A stretch of 64,000 nucleotides of DNA, from positions 82,998,212 to 83,062,211 of the forward strand of contig CM055092.1 in the NCBI GenBank assembly GCA_029204225.1, written 5' to 3'. The translations under genes and the position numbers were made by a program. The stretch comes from Diphasiastrum complanatum (Eukaryota > Streptophyta > Lycopodiopsida > Lycopodiales > Lycopodiaceae). The notes beneath the pieces are model-generated. The model did no database searches. It was not told the DNA's origin and was given only the letters and a program-made list of their open reading frames with translations. Positions 55,078-64,000 of the stretch are shown piece after piece. How positions within the stretch are numbered: the first letter of the stretch is position 1; each line of letters opens with the position of its first letter.

Positions 55078-55195
55078 ATCTTCGATTATTCGATCATCCT
55101 TGATTATTTGGCCATTTTCGATTGTTCAGCCATCCTTGATAGTTTGAGCATCTTGGACCATTTGACCAGATTTGATTATTTGGCCTTCCTCGAAC
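55078..55195. repeat. Degenerate ~24-bp minisatellite
   Basis: About five copies of a unit like TTCGATTATTTGGCCATCC with substitutions. Confidence 0.7.
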
Positions 55196-55599
55196 AATCG
55201 GCCGTAATCCACCAACTATTGGTGGATCGACAAGTACATTGAATCACGACCGGACTGAATCTCCAACAAAATCAGATACTGTCCGAAGACGACTGCCAAC
55301 TGCACATAGTGCCTTAACCCTAATTATAAAGTACATATTAAACATTCTTTTAATCAGTTAGCCATGTGTATATATCCAACAACTTATCAGTTGTTCGGTT
55401 AGACAAGAAAAAATTGTTTAGTTTAATAATCTATCTATTTGACCAATCAAACATCCAAAGCACAATTGTTTTATTCTTTCTCTATGTTATTACAAAGTAT
55501 TGTTTTAGGAAGAATGTGACTCTGACTGCATTTAGATTGTATCTATTTGCGATTGAATAATCAATGTTGATCCATCAATTTAAGTGATTTTGATGCCAT
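55196..55599. other. No recognised feature
   Basis: AT-rich with short frames only. Confidence 0.4.
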
Positions 55600-55830
55600 A
55601 TGTTGATCTGTTGTCCTTTTGATCCTATCTAGGTCTGGATCCTGCTTGTGGATCTTGTCGGATCTTGTTCGATCTGGCTAGATCTTGTTTAGATCTAGCT
55701 GTGATGACTTTTGTAATGCATGATCGGATCTATGTATGAGTTATTTGTTACCATCAAGCTGGATCTGTGTTATTGAGGTGGCTAATAGTTGTGCAGATGA
55801 CTACCATTGATGGGTGCATCCCATCTAGTT
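55600..55830 (-). repeat. Gypsy 3' untranslated segment, inverted copy
   Basis: Reverse-complement relative of 52600-52790, with dense GATCT/GGATC motifs. It lies against copia leader sequence at 55880. Confidence 0.55.
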
Positions 55831-55879
55831 GTTTGAGGTTCATGGCTCCATGGCCCTACAAAAGGTCAATTCTACATAT

Positions 55880-56105
55880 GCAAAGAACTCAATTTTTGAG
55901 TAGAAATCAATCTAGCATGCTCTAGCATTGGTATCTCCTCCAAATCTTTGATAAATGTGGTTTCTCCTTTCATAACCAGAAACAGAAGACCTTTGATACC
56001 ATTTGAAGAATTTCAGACCATTACGATCCAAAATTTGTCCGTTAATCTTTGATTAGAAAGTCAACACAACATTCAACATTGCCAATGTAGAAAAATCAAC
56101 ATCTA
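55880..56105 (-). repeat. Copia leader fragment, inverted relative of 38170-38420
   Basis: The reverse strand reads TAGATGTTGATTTTTCTACA, then AAAGATTTGGAGGAGATACC and TAGAGCATGCTAGATTGAT, matching the leader downstream of the PBS at 38278. It lacks gag and is cut at both ends. Confidence 0.65.
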
Positions 56106-56141
56106 CTTAATGAAAGAGACGCAAACTCAATAAGAACTTGA

Positions 56142-56830
56142 TCAAACATCAAATATTTGAAACTCATTGGTGAGTTTCTCCATTTGAAGTTGGTGTTGCT
56201 TACTAAGCAACGCCAGCTGTGATTTCCAAAGCTGATCTCGGGTGTCCTCGATCGGCTTCGACTCATGGACAGGAGCACGTGGTGCTTGCCTTTCCCTAGA
56301 TTCGTCAATAACTAATCCTTCGTCTTCTTCCTTGATGGCATCAGACATAGCTAGCTTTAGGCTCGTATATTCATCATTGGATTTAAGCTCGCGTCTAATC
56401 CATCTTGGAAGGCCGACTAAGAACCAGATGATGAGCATATGTTCAGAGGGCTGTTCTTGTACTTGACTTTTGAGATGTTTGAAACGCTCAATATTTTGTT
56501 CGTCTTTTGTCATTTTGATATTACTTAGCTTGACAAAAGGGCTTTCTATCAAGCAAAATGGCTTGAAGCGTTTGATAAAGGCCTTCTTCAAGAGTGACCA
56601 GTCACGTTTATCTTCACGATCAAGATTAAAAAACCATTCTCGTGCTCGATCAATCATGGTCATCGAGAAGAGTTGAATCATGGCGTCAGCTGATGTCTCG
56701 CCATATACGTCACATGCATTCTCAAAGATTTGCAAAAATCTTTGAGGGTCCGAACTACCGTCAAACTTTGGTAGATCTAGCTTGGGTGTACGTCTTTCAA
56801 GATGAGCTCCGTGGGTAGCAAAGACTCCAT
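56142..56830 (-). pseudogene. Ty3/gypsy gag, minus-strand element
   Basis: LDLPKFDGSSDPQRFLQIFE leads into a 197-codon frame: NACDVYGETSADAMIQLFSM, AREWFFNLDREDKRDWSLLK, AFIKRFKPFCLIESPFVKLS and MLIIWFLVGLPRWIRREL. This is retrotransposon gag (PF03732-type: A..WF..L....W..L...F...F). The C-terminal part QLQMEKLTNEFQ is coiled-coil-like and ends abruptly, before any zinc knuckle. It is homologous to 60280-61100 on the other strand. Confidence 0.88.
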
Positions 56831-57359
56831 TAAGGTTGGTTCTGGCCTGTGAGGGGTCAGCACCATAAAAACGGGGCCGTGCGCGTGAAGACTCGGCTCT
56901 ATTAGGTTCTTGTCCATTGAACGGGTCTGTGGATGGCTCTTGGAGTTTTGGCTCTCATTCGGTAGAACCTATGACGTCTGATCTGTTCAGCTTCAAGGGA
57001 CCTGATCTCATATGGATAATCGTTTGGGACCTGAGGACCGTTTTGTTGGTCCATTGACTGGGGTATGAGTTGCTGGTGTTTTTAGATTTTATAGGGTTTT
57101 TGGTGTTTTTGATTTTTTAGGTTTTTTGGTGTTTTTTGGATTTTTTAGGGTGTTGAAGGAAGTGAAGGTGGAGACTCAGTATAAAAAGGGCTTTCTATTG
57201 GTATGAGTGTTGTTTTTTGAAAAAAAATTGGTATTCATGCCTTTTTTTTTTTTTTTGCGAAGGTGTTGGGAAGATGGTGGTTCAGTCGAAATGGCAATCA
57301 GAGGTGTTGATAAAAAACTATGGTCCGATCAAGATTGGGTGTTAATTACTCCAGTTGAG
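56831..57359 (-). other. Leader of the minus-strand gypsy element
   Basis: Contains repeated GTTTTTTGG/TTTTTAGG strings at 57080-57150 and an interrupted frame before gag. It is a reverse-complement relative of 59880-60280, where CCAAAAAATCC and ACACCAAAAA strings occur. Confidence 0.6.
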
Positions 57360-58020
57360 ATTTGATCTGCTTACTCCGGTTGAGATATGATCGAACACTT
57401 CGGTCGAGACTTCAGCGATACTTCGGTCGAGATCACAGGGAGCACTTCAATCGAGACCTCAGGGACAACTTCGGTCGAGACTCCAGCGATGCTTCGGTCG
57501 AGATCGCAGGGAGCACTTCGGTCGAGACCTCAGGGAGAACTTCGGTCGAGACTCCAGTGATACTTCGGTCGAGATCTCAAGGAGCACTTCGGTCGAGATT
57601 GCTCCGGTCGAGATCACTTTGGCTCCGGTCGAGATCTGAACGGCCACTTCGGTCAAGATTTCAGTGAGCAATTCAGCTCCGGTAGAGGTCTGAGTGGCCA
57701 TTTTGGTCGAGACTTCAGCGAGCACTTTGGCTGAGATTCCAGCGAGCGCTTCGGTTGAGATTTCAGCGAGCGCTTCAGTTGAGATCTTAGCGAACACTTC
57801 GGCTGATATTCCAGCGATCGCTTCGGTCGAGATTTAAGATGGGCCTCCGGTTGAGAGTTTATTGAGGTCTTCGATTGAGATCTGAAGCTGGTGCTCCGGT
57901 TGAGATTTCACAGAGAGCTCCGGTGGAGATTTTAAGCGTGAGCTCCGGTTGAGCTGTGAGCTGGAGCTCCGGTTGACAGTCGAAGCTTGGGCTCCAATTG
58001 AGATTTCAGCGTGCAAAACG
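57360..58020. repeat. 23-24-bp tandem array (CTTCGGTCGAGA unit), arm 1
   Basis: Roughly 25 imperfect copies of CTTCGGTCGAGAYYNCAGSGA. Because many units are 24 bases (8 codons), a 112-codon minus-strand frame (57797-57459) stays open as STEV..EI repeats. The right part shifts toward GCTCCGGTTGAGA. An inverted array lies at 59410-59830. It sits between LTR-like sequence and gag leader, so it is part of the element's 5' region. Confidence 0.88.
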
Positions 58021-58254
58021 GGAGGAGCGTGAGCTTGAATAGAATCGAATCCAGGTTTGTGAGTGTGTTTGTTGACAAGTGATTGGCGAGGCTAACGGCT
58101 CGTGGATTTGGGAATGATGGAGCCAACGATGTGGCTCTGGTCAGTGTGTAGAAACTCAGATTTGTTTCAAGAATTGGAATGTTGTTGCAGGGATCGAAGC
58201 ATAGACAAGGTTGCGGGATGCTGATGTAGAAGGTGTTGGAGTTCAATGGGCAAC

Positions 58255-58560
58255 AGTGTCAAATGTTGACAGATCCTCTGCTCCAGAGGACCTATTGTTG
58301 AATCGTTTCTCTGATTCTTTCTACTTCTTCAGAACCGTTTTTGCTTGTTACCAGACTTAAAGGCATTCGTTAGATGTCTTCTCGATTTAACAATGCCAAC
58401 CCAAGCAGAAGGGACAGAGTGTCGTTTTAGTATTTTCTTTATGTCCTGCCTGTCAGAGGACAACTCAGGGACATCGCTCTTGAACGCACTTACATTCTAC
58501 ATGGATGCAAGCCAAGAACGCTCATTCACATATCAGCATACAAACCAATGAACGTTCTAC
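58255..58560 (-). repeat. LTR-like segment of the minus-strand gypsy element
   Basis: The reverse strand has GTCCTCTGACAGGCAGGAC, CTGTCCCTTCTGCTTG and an end GATCTGTCAACA, matching 62345-62575 on the plus strand. In each case the segment keeps the orientation of its own element (5' end here, 3' end there), as LTRs would. Confidence 0.65.
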
Positions 58561-59400
58561 AGATTCTACAGCTACCTACACTTAAAACGGACTGAAATCA
58601 GAGCCTACACTACATTAACACTGAACTACCTTGCATAAATTGACAAAACAAGAAACAAGAAACTAATCTACAGCATGTTAGAAGTCCAAGAATCAAGAAA
58701 CCAACCAGCCTTTTGATTCTTGGACATCCCAGGAACATCAAGAACTGGATTGTACAGAGATATGCAAGAATCACACCACAGATCCAGCCTATTTAGTTTA
58801 CTTGAATGCTGGCTTCTACATTAATCCACAAGAAAACAAGAAAGCTAATCCACAACTAGGAAAGCAAGAAAACTAATCCACTCTAAATCCACAACCACAC
58901 ACAATATGAATGGAAGGGCATGATCATAGGGGCATCACTCCAGAAAACCATCATGATCAAGGAGCTTAGTGTAGCATCAAACTCATGGAAAATCTTCTTA
59001 TTAAGCATGGAGTAGATACAATGCAAAAGCTTCTCTTCACAAAGAGAGTCTCTTAAATAAGCAAGAGAGCTCCTTAGGTGGTATCCTAGTGGAATTTCCA
59101 CATTTCACAAATTACAAGTGGAATATTGCTCTCCACTAGAGGTCACCATCAAAAGGTGGCTCATTCTACTTTCTTTAAGAGGTGTCTACTTGCATTTATT
59201 ACATTTGCTTAGAAATACTAGTTCCTACATGGTCATTCTATCTTCCGGGATTCACCATGAGGCTTACACAGTTCTTGCATGTCTTTCCTGGCTAGTATTT
59301 CTCGGCTCTCATACTCGGCTCTCAGTCTTCATTAGTCTCGTCTTCTCAGAGACCTCCTCGGTCTAAGGTGAGAGGTGCTCTTGAGTTGCTCTGTCCGAGT
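58561..59400. other. Spacer between the two opposed gypsy elements
   Basis: Short frames only. CAAGAATCAAGAAACCAACC and AAGAAACAAGAAACTAATC-like motifs recur around 58650-58880. TCTCGGCTCTCATACTCGGC near 59305 leads into the second array. Confidence 0.45.
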
Positions 59401-59835
59401 ATCTTGGGGATTCGTCAGAATCAGCCAACAGTGAAATCTCAACTGGAGCCCCGTTGTGAAATCTCAACCAGAGCCCCTCTGTGAAATCTCAACCGGAGCC
59501 AATCTTTCAAATCTCAACCAGAGGCGTCCGCTGAAATCTCGAACGAAGCTTCCGCTGAAATCTTGACCAAAGCGTCGCGTTGGATCTCGACCGAAGCATC
59601 ACGTTAGATCTCGACCAAAGCTTCGCGTCAAATCTCGACCGAAGCGTCGGGTCAGATCTCGACCGATGCTTTTGAGTCAGATCTCGACCGGAGTGTTCGC
59701 GTCAACTCTCAACCAGAGCGTTCCAGTGAGATCTCAATTGGAGCCCTTGCACAAATCTCAACCGATCAAGTTGCTGACCATCTCGACCAGACCAAATCCC
59801 CACCAGAGCACATAACTTTTGATCAACACCTCTGA
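59401..59835. repeat. 23-24-bp tandem array (TCTCGACCGAAGC unit), arm 2
   Basis: About 17 imperfect copies of ATCTCGACCGAAGCNTCGCGT/ATCTCAACCGGAGCC, the reverse complement of the unit at 57360-58020. Confidence 0.88.
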
Positions 59836-60137
59836 TTGCCATTTCGACCAAACCACCATCTTTCCCAAGCCTTACAGTCTGGAAAAAAAACAAAAAAAGA
59901 GGCATGAACACCAAATTTTTTTTTCTTTCAAAATAATAACACCCATACCAATAAAAAGCCCTTTTCATACTGAGTCTTCCGCTTCATTTTCTTAAACACC
60001 CTAAAAATCCAAAAAATCCAAAAAACACAAAAAATTCAAAAAACACCAAAAAACTCAAAAACTCCAAAAATTCCAGAAATTCATACCCAACACCAAAAAG
60101 ACACAATAGTACCCAATGGACCAACAAAAAGATCCTG

Positions 60138-60217
60138 TAATATAGACAAAACATTATTTATATCTAATCCATTGAAACTTCCCTCCAAATTAAGCATGTG
60201 AGGATATAATGTTGAGG
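60138..60217 (+). repeat. ~80-bp dispersed repeat, copy 2
   Basis: Same sequence and orientation as 36907-36993 (AAACTTCCCTCCAAATTAAG, GCATGTGAGGATATAATGTT). Here it interrupts the gag leader of the plus-strand element. Confidence 0.9.
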
Positions 60218-60279
60218 AACCAGACGATTATCCATACGAGATCAGGTCCTTTGTAGCTGAACAAATCTGACGTCATAGG

Positions 60280-61545
60280 TTCTACCAGATGCGGGCCCAA
60301 ATACATGGATCATCTGCAAACCCATTCGAGGAACAAGAAACTGATAGGGCCGAGTCTTCACGAGCACGAGCCCATTCTTATGGTGTTGAACCCTCCCAGG
60401 CCAGAACCAACCTTAATGGTGCTTCTGCTACTCATGGTACTCATCTTGAGAGACGTACACCCAAGCTAGATCTACCAAAGTTTGACGGTAGTTCGGACCC
60501 TCAAAGATTTTTGCAATCTTTGAGAATGCATGTGATGTGTATGGCGAAACATCTCCCGCTGCTATGGTCCAACTATTTTCGATGACCATGATCGCTAAAG
60601 CACATGATTGGTTTTTTAACTTCGATCGTGAAGATAAGATGGACTGGTCAATTTTGAAATAGTCTTTTATCAAGCGTTTTAAGCCCTTTCACTTGATCGA
60701 GAGTCCTTTTGTCAAATTAAGTAGCATCAAAATGGCAACAGATGAATGTGTACGAGACTATATCGAGCGTTTCAAACGCCTCAAAAGTCAAATACAAAAA
60801 CAGCCCTCTGAACAGATGCTCATCATCCGGGTTCTAGTGGGCCTTCCAAGATGGATCAGACGCGAGCTTAAATCCAATGATGAATACACGAGTGTGAAGT
60901 TAGCTATGTCCGATGCCATCAAGTAAGAAGACGAAGGATCAGATGTTGACAAATCCAGGGAGCGAATAGCACAGCGTGCTCCTGTCCATGAGTCGAAGCC
61001 GATCGAGGACACCCGAGATCAGCTTTGAAAATCCCAGTTGGAGTTGCTTAATAAGAAACACCAACTACAAATGGAGCAACTCACCAATGAGTTTCAAACT
61101 ACCCTGAAGTCTATCCAAAGCAGTATGCCTGGTCAGCCAAACCTTGCACAGGTACCTTATAGACGAAAACCATTATGGTATCCACACTGCCGGGCTACGC
61201 ATCCTGCTGATGCTTGTCCTTCATATCAGCCTATCCAGGCACATACAGTCCAACAATATGAAGAACAACCGTCGCAATTTGGACATTCCTTGACTTATCA
61301 TGAATATCCACCAGAAAATCCAGACCAATTAGCCATACAAGATGGCTATGCCGTTATACAAGGGCCAATGAACAACAGATGTTTCATCTGTGGTGTAACT
61401 GGCCATTTCATGGTTGATTGCCCAGTCAAGACCAACTACCATGTCGAGTGTCCCGACTGTGTCAGAAAACACAGCTTCAAAGACTGCCCAAAACAACCAA
61501 GCAAAATCCTACTTGCCCGACACGTTAGTTATGAATCTCGATAGG
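60280..61545 (+). pseudogene. Ty3/gypsy gag with zinc knuckle, plus-strand element
   Basis: Starts near MRAQIHGSSANPFEEQETDR. TPKLDLPKFDGSSDPQRFLQ is followed by a frameshift, then WFFNFDREDKMDWSILK with a TAG, then SFIKRFKPFHLIESPFVKLS, CVRDYIERFKRLKSQI, LVGLPRWIRRELKSNDEYTS and, past another stop, LNKKHQLQMEQLTNEFQ. At 61381-61425 CFICGVTGHFMVDCP is a complete CCHC knuckle, followed by CPDCVRKHSFKDCP. It extends beyond the point where the minus-strand gag is cut. Gag packages element RNA. Several lesions make it inactive. Confidence 0.88.
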
Positions 61546-62344
61546 CTCCTCACGAGAACACCACACGAGTACCATAGCAACCAACCGCTCAACTTGCTGC
61601 TCACTCGAGAAGTTTCTTACAAACTTCTACATTACCATGCAATTCACCAGCTCCATGATGCAAAAAGACACTAATATGACATGAGTCCTTCTAGGAGGAA
61701 ATTGAAACCAATATGACATGAGTCCTTGTCGGAGGAAAGCAAAACCGATATTCTATCATCTGATACAATGTCCAACCAAGAGCAACCTCCACAAAGAATT
61801 GACAGATTTTCTCCCCTTCTGCAACCTCAAATCTATTTGTCTTTCCACATGCTGATAAGATTTCCAATGTGCCAATACACAATACATCTAGGAATTGGAA
61901 ACCCGATAGAGATTCAGTTCTGAATCTCTTGCTCAGAGAGGTCCTCAGGACATAGTACCTCAACCATAACTGCATCTCAAACTATATCTTACAACATCTA
62001 CTATCAACGATAAAAGATTTTAGTGTCACCAACCCTGCCTTGTTTTGACAAGGGCATGTCAGAGTAAGTCTCGTTACTCTACAAACAATGGAATATTGCA
62101 ACTGTCAAGGTACATTATCAATGTTGATGAATGCAAGTTTTGTTCGACAAGTGCTATACAGTTCTCACTCTCTGTACCGTCCTTTATTTCCTTATTCCTC
62201 TTCATTCCTACTGTGTGATTGATTTTTGCATGAGAAAAAGCTACTACACGAGAGTCTTCCGTAGAGCATCTCCAGAGCACATTTTCATTCATCTGTCCAT
62301 CTTCTGGACTGCATGCTGATCATTTGGTTGAACGTTTTGGTTAC
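61546..62344. other. No recognised feature downstream of gypsy gag
   Basis: A duplicated AATATGACATGAGTCCTT(C/G)T motif occurs at about 61673 and 61710. Protease and pol are not seen, so the element lacks its enzymes. Confidence 0.5.
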
Positions 62345-62575
62345 ATGATGGATTGATTGCATGTGACACGGTTCAAGAGAGACATATCTGATTGTCCTCT
62401 GACAGGCAGGACAATACTACAAAGATAATCTGTCCCTTCTGCTTGATTTTGGGCTTTAACAAGAAAGAACAACTGTAAGCAAGAGCCCACTGTCCCTGCT
62501 GACAAATAAAAGTAGAAGTAAGCAAAAGAAAACTAGTAAACAGATTCTAAGACAGAGAATCTATCAACATTTGCC
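62345..62575 (+). repeat. LTR-like segment of the plus-strand gypsy element
   Basis: Related to the reverse strand of 58255-58560 (TCCTCTGACAGGCAGGACA, CTGTCCCTTCTGCTTG, ATCTATCAACA). Probably its 3' LTR. Boundaries approximate. Confidence 0.6.
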
Positions 62576-62914
62576 AATTTTTCTTAGAAGGTGTATATAG
62601 GTACTAAGGCTGAAAGTGACATTTTTTGGGTCCCATTTTCCATTTTACATTTGTCGTCCTTTCCCTTGTGGGTTGCCGAAAATGTACCCGAAACTGAATT
62701 TGTATGTTGTAAATTGTCGTATACCCATGTGCCTAATTCCCACTTTCAAAACCATTCATATGTCTCATTAAAGAGTGCATGGGTCTCTCAAGGTCGTTAG
62801 TCACAAACTGGCCTTGACATGAAATTAAATCTCGACGTGACCAACAATCTCAAACACTGAAGGGCCGATCTACCATATTAGGACTATTCCATGTCCTTAA
62901 CTGAATAGGGCCGT

Positions 62915-63110
62915 AACAACTATCATTAAGGCTGCGAAGCTCAGAAGCACCTCGAATAAAACAATTTTAAGTACAAACCAAATCTAAGATTCATACCAGA
63001 AGGACATATTTCTTGTGCAAGCATCTTACTTTCCTCGTTAATTGTCAACACATCACTTTTCTTCACACTTTTCCCAAAACAGCTATGATTCAGAACTGCT
63101 ATCATGTCCA
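62915..63110 (-). pseudogene. Recombinase element copy 3, exon 2 fragment
   Basis: Minus-strand frame GKSVKKSDVLTINEESKMLA, QEICPSGMNLRFG matches exon 2 of copy 1 (LTINEESKMLLQEIC). It keeps the AAGAAAAGTG run that is one base shorter in copy 1. ELRSLND near 62930 is the trace of the Arg-I region. Sequence on both sides is unrelated to the exon. Confidence 0.75.
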
Positions 63111-63319
63111 GTCTTGCTACCATTATTAAGAAGAATATTCAAGCTTGCAAAAACCAAACCGCTGATTTTCTACAACGCATTGCAAATGCATCTCATAGAA
63201 CAAGAATGGGAGATTGAGTTGTGTTGCATAACCTGGAAACGAAGACTGGTTGGAAGGGACAAGAGGATCACAACAGCTAAAAAAGGCCTCAGTAGAAAGC
63301 GCTCAGTAGAATGCAGCCC

Positions 63320-63435
63320 GACCTCCATTGCTATTGCGCTAGTCCGACCTCCATCTCTACTGCGCCACGCTCCATCGCTACTGAAGCTTGACCTCCATCG
63401 CTACTGATGAACGACCTCCATCTCTACTGCAAGTA
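63320..63435. repeat. GACCTCCATCNCTACTG minisatellite
   Basis: About five copies of an 17-20-base unit. The reverse complement, GATGGAGGTC, corresponds to the GGAGGTC repeat at 21195-21310 in copy 1 of the recombinase element. Confidence 0.8.
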
Positions 63436-63540
63436 AGAAAAAAAGGGCGGGGAAGAGGTAAATTCTAGAACTTTCTAGAAGACTGAAATTTTTTTCACAT
63501 GCTTTACGTCGGGGAAGCCCTGGGGCCCAAGGCCTTAAAA

Positions 63541-63590
63541 CGGGGAAGGCCCTTCGCCTTCCCCTATACATGGGGTTAGGGCCTTCCCCG
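63541..63590. repeat. Hairpin CGGGGAAGGCCC / GGGCCTTCCCCG, copy 2
   Basis: The same 12-base arms as at 21064-21100, here with a 26-base loop that itself contains CCCC/GGGG arms (63561-63564, 63572-63575). Confidence 0.85.
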
Positions 63591-63599
63591 ATGCTTAAA

Positions 63600-64000
63600 C
63601 CCCATGTCAAAGCCTCCATGTTCTCTTTCTCTAGAGAGTTAGAAAGAAGGAAAAAGAAAGAGGAGAAGAAGAGAGAGGAAGCAAAAGAAATAAGGAAAGA
63701 AGGGAGAGAGATCGCAGCTGTGGCAAAAAGAACAAAGGAGTTAGGAGCGTGCGATTCCAGCTGGGATCGAGAGAGGGAGAGAGAGAGAATGCGGTCGTTT
63801 GCAGGATTTGCTGTGGCAAAATTCTGCACGAAGAAGAGAAGGGGGAAGTCCGATCTGTCTTCCACTGCATCTCGGATCACCTCTTTTCTCGGGGATCTTC
63901 CTCACATGCCTTTGCTTCTTCTCCATTCCCACCAGCATCAGGCTTCATCAACCCACAGAAGATGCTACTCACAAGCGGCAGTTCTTAAAGAAGACACAGC
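63600..64000 (-). other. Purine-rich block, possible CT-rich leader on the minus strand
   Basis: 63625-63790 is nearly all purine on the plus strand, so CT-rich on the minus strand like the ACLB leader. A minus-strand frame (63880-63401) continues into MEALTWGLSIGEGPNPMY beyond it. It may be the promoter/leader of recombinase element copy 3 or of an unseen gene beyond the window. Not recognised. Confidence 0.35.

Noticed and set aside
57360-58020. CRISPR-like array
   Set aside because: The units are contiguous and degenerate with no unique spacers; the setting is a plant gypsy element.
63401-63880. 159-codon minus-strand frame as a real gene
   Set aside because: It spans a CT-rich tract, the hairpin and a minisatellite, with no conserved domain. 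It is better explained as leader and element sequence.

Overview
This is a plant nuclear window. The evidence is one intact, intron-split plant-type gene embedded in Ty1/copia and Ty3/gypsy debris, many long (GA)n/(CT)n microsatellites and AT-rich spacer. The gene is the beta subunit of cytosolic ATP-citrate lyase (ACLB). It lies on the minus strand with 16 coding exons between 15457 and 3354, which join into a 610-residue frame without a stop or frameshift. A GA/CT-rich 5' leader near 20269-20520 and a 4.8 kb leader intron probably belong to it. One coding intron is 6.8 kb. Large repeat-filled introns, CT-rich leader sequence and dense retrotransposon relics suggest a large-genome vascular plant. 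I lean to a fern or another non-flowering lineage, but the sequence does not prove this.

Layout. 1-3100: intergenic, with a short GC-rich island and microsatellites. 3140-20720: the ACLB locus. Its introns hold a decayed gypsy pol (11.8-13.1 kb), copia debris (17.4-18.0 kb), a 144-bp LTR-like unit carrying a tRNA-shaped sequence (17412-17555) and a near-perfect fold-back (18.3 kb). 21.0-24.9 kb: a decayed element encoding a tyrosine-recombinase-like protein (DUF3504/Crypton type), with partial relatives at 49.7-50.9 kb and 62.9-63.6 kb. 25.8-29.7 kb: a copia pol fragment abutting a gag-only LTR element with two LTRs, a PBS and a polypurine tract. 30-42 kb: LTR/leader fragments of copia type, a gypsy RT/RNase H piece, a degenerate long tandem repeat, a candidate LTR with a TATA box, and an inverted-repeat MITE-like unit. 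43-48.5 kb: a minus-strand copia gag/protease element with its PBS, an unrecognised coding relic, and another LTR with a PBS. 52-56 kb: a gypsy integrase tail, an unrecognised coiled-coil relic, and an inverted partner of the gypsy 3' end. 56-62.6 kb: two related gypsy gag elements facing away from each other, each preceded by a 23-24-bp tandem repeat array.

Only ACLB looks functional. ACLB carries the CoA-ligase-alpha and citrate-synthase-like parts of ATP-citrate lyase and would work with a separately encoded ACLA subunit (not in this window) to make cytosolic acetyl-CoA. The most unusual items are the plant tyrosine-recombinase element, whose coding block appears inverted relative to its 3' segment, and the LTR with an internal tRNA-like pol III promoter directly beside a tRNA-iMet primer binding site.
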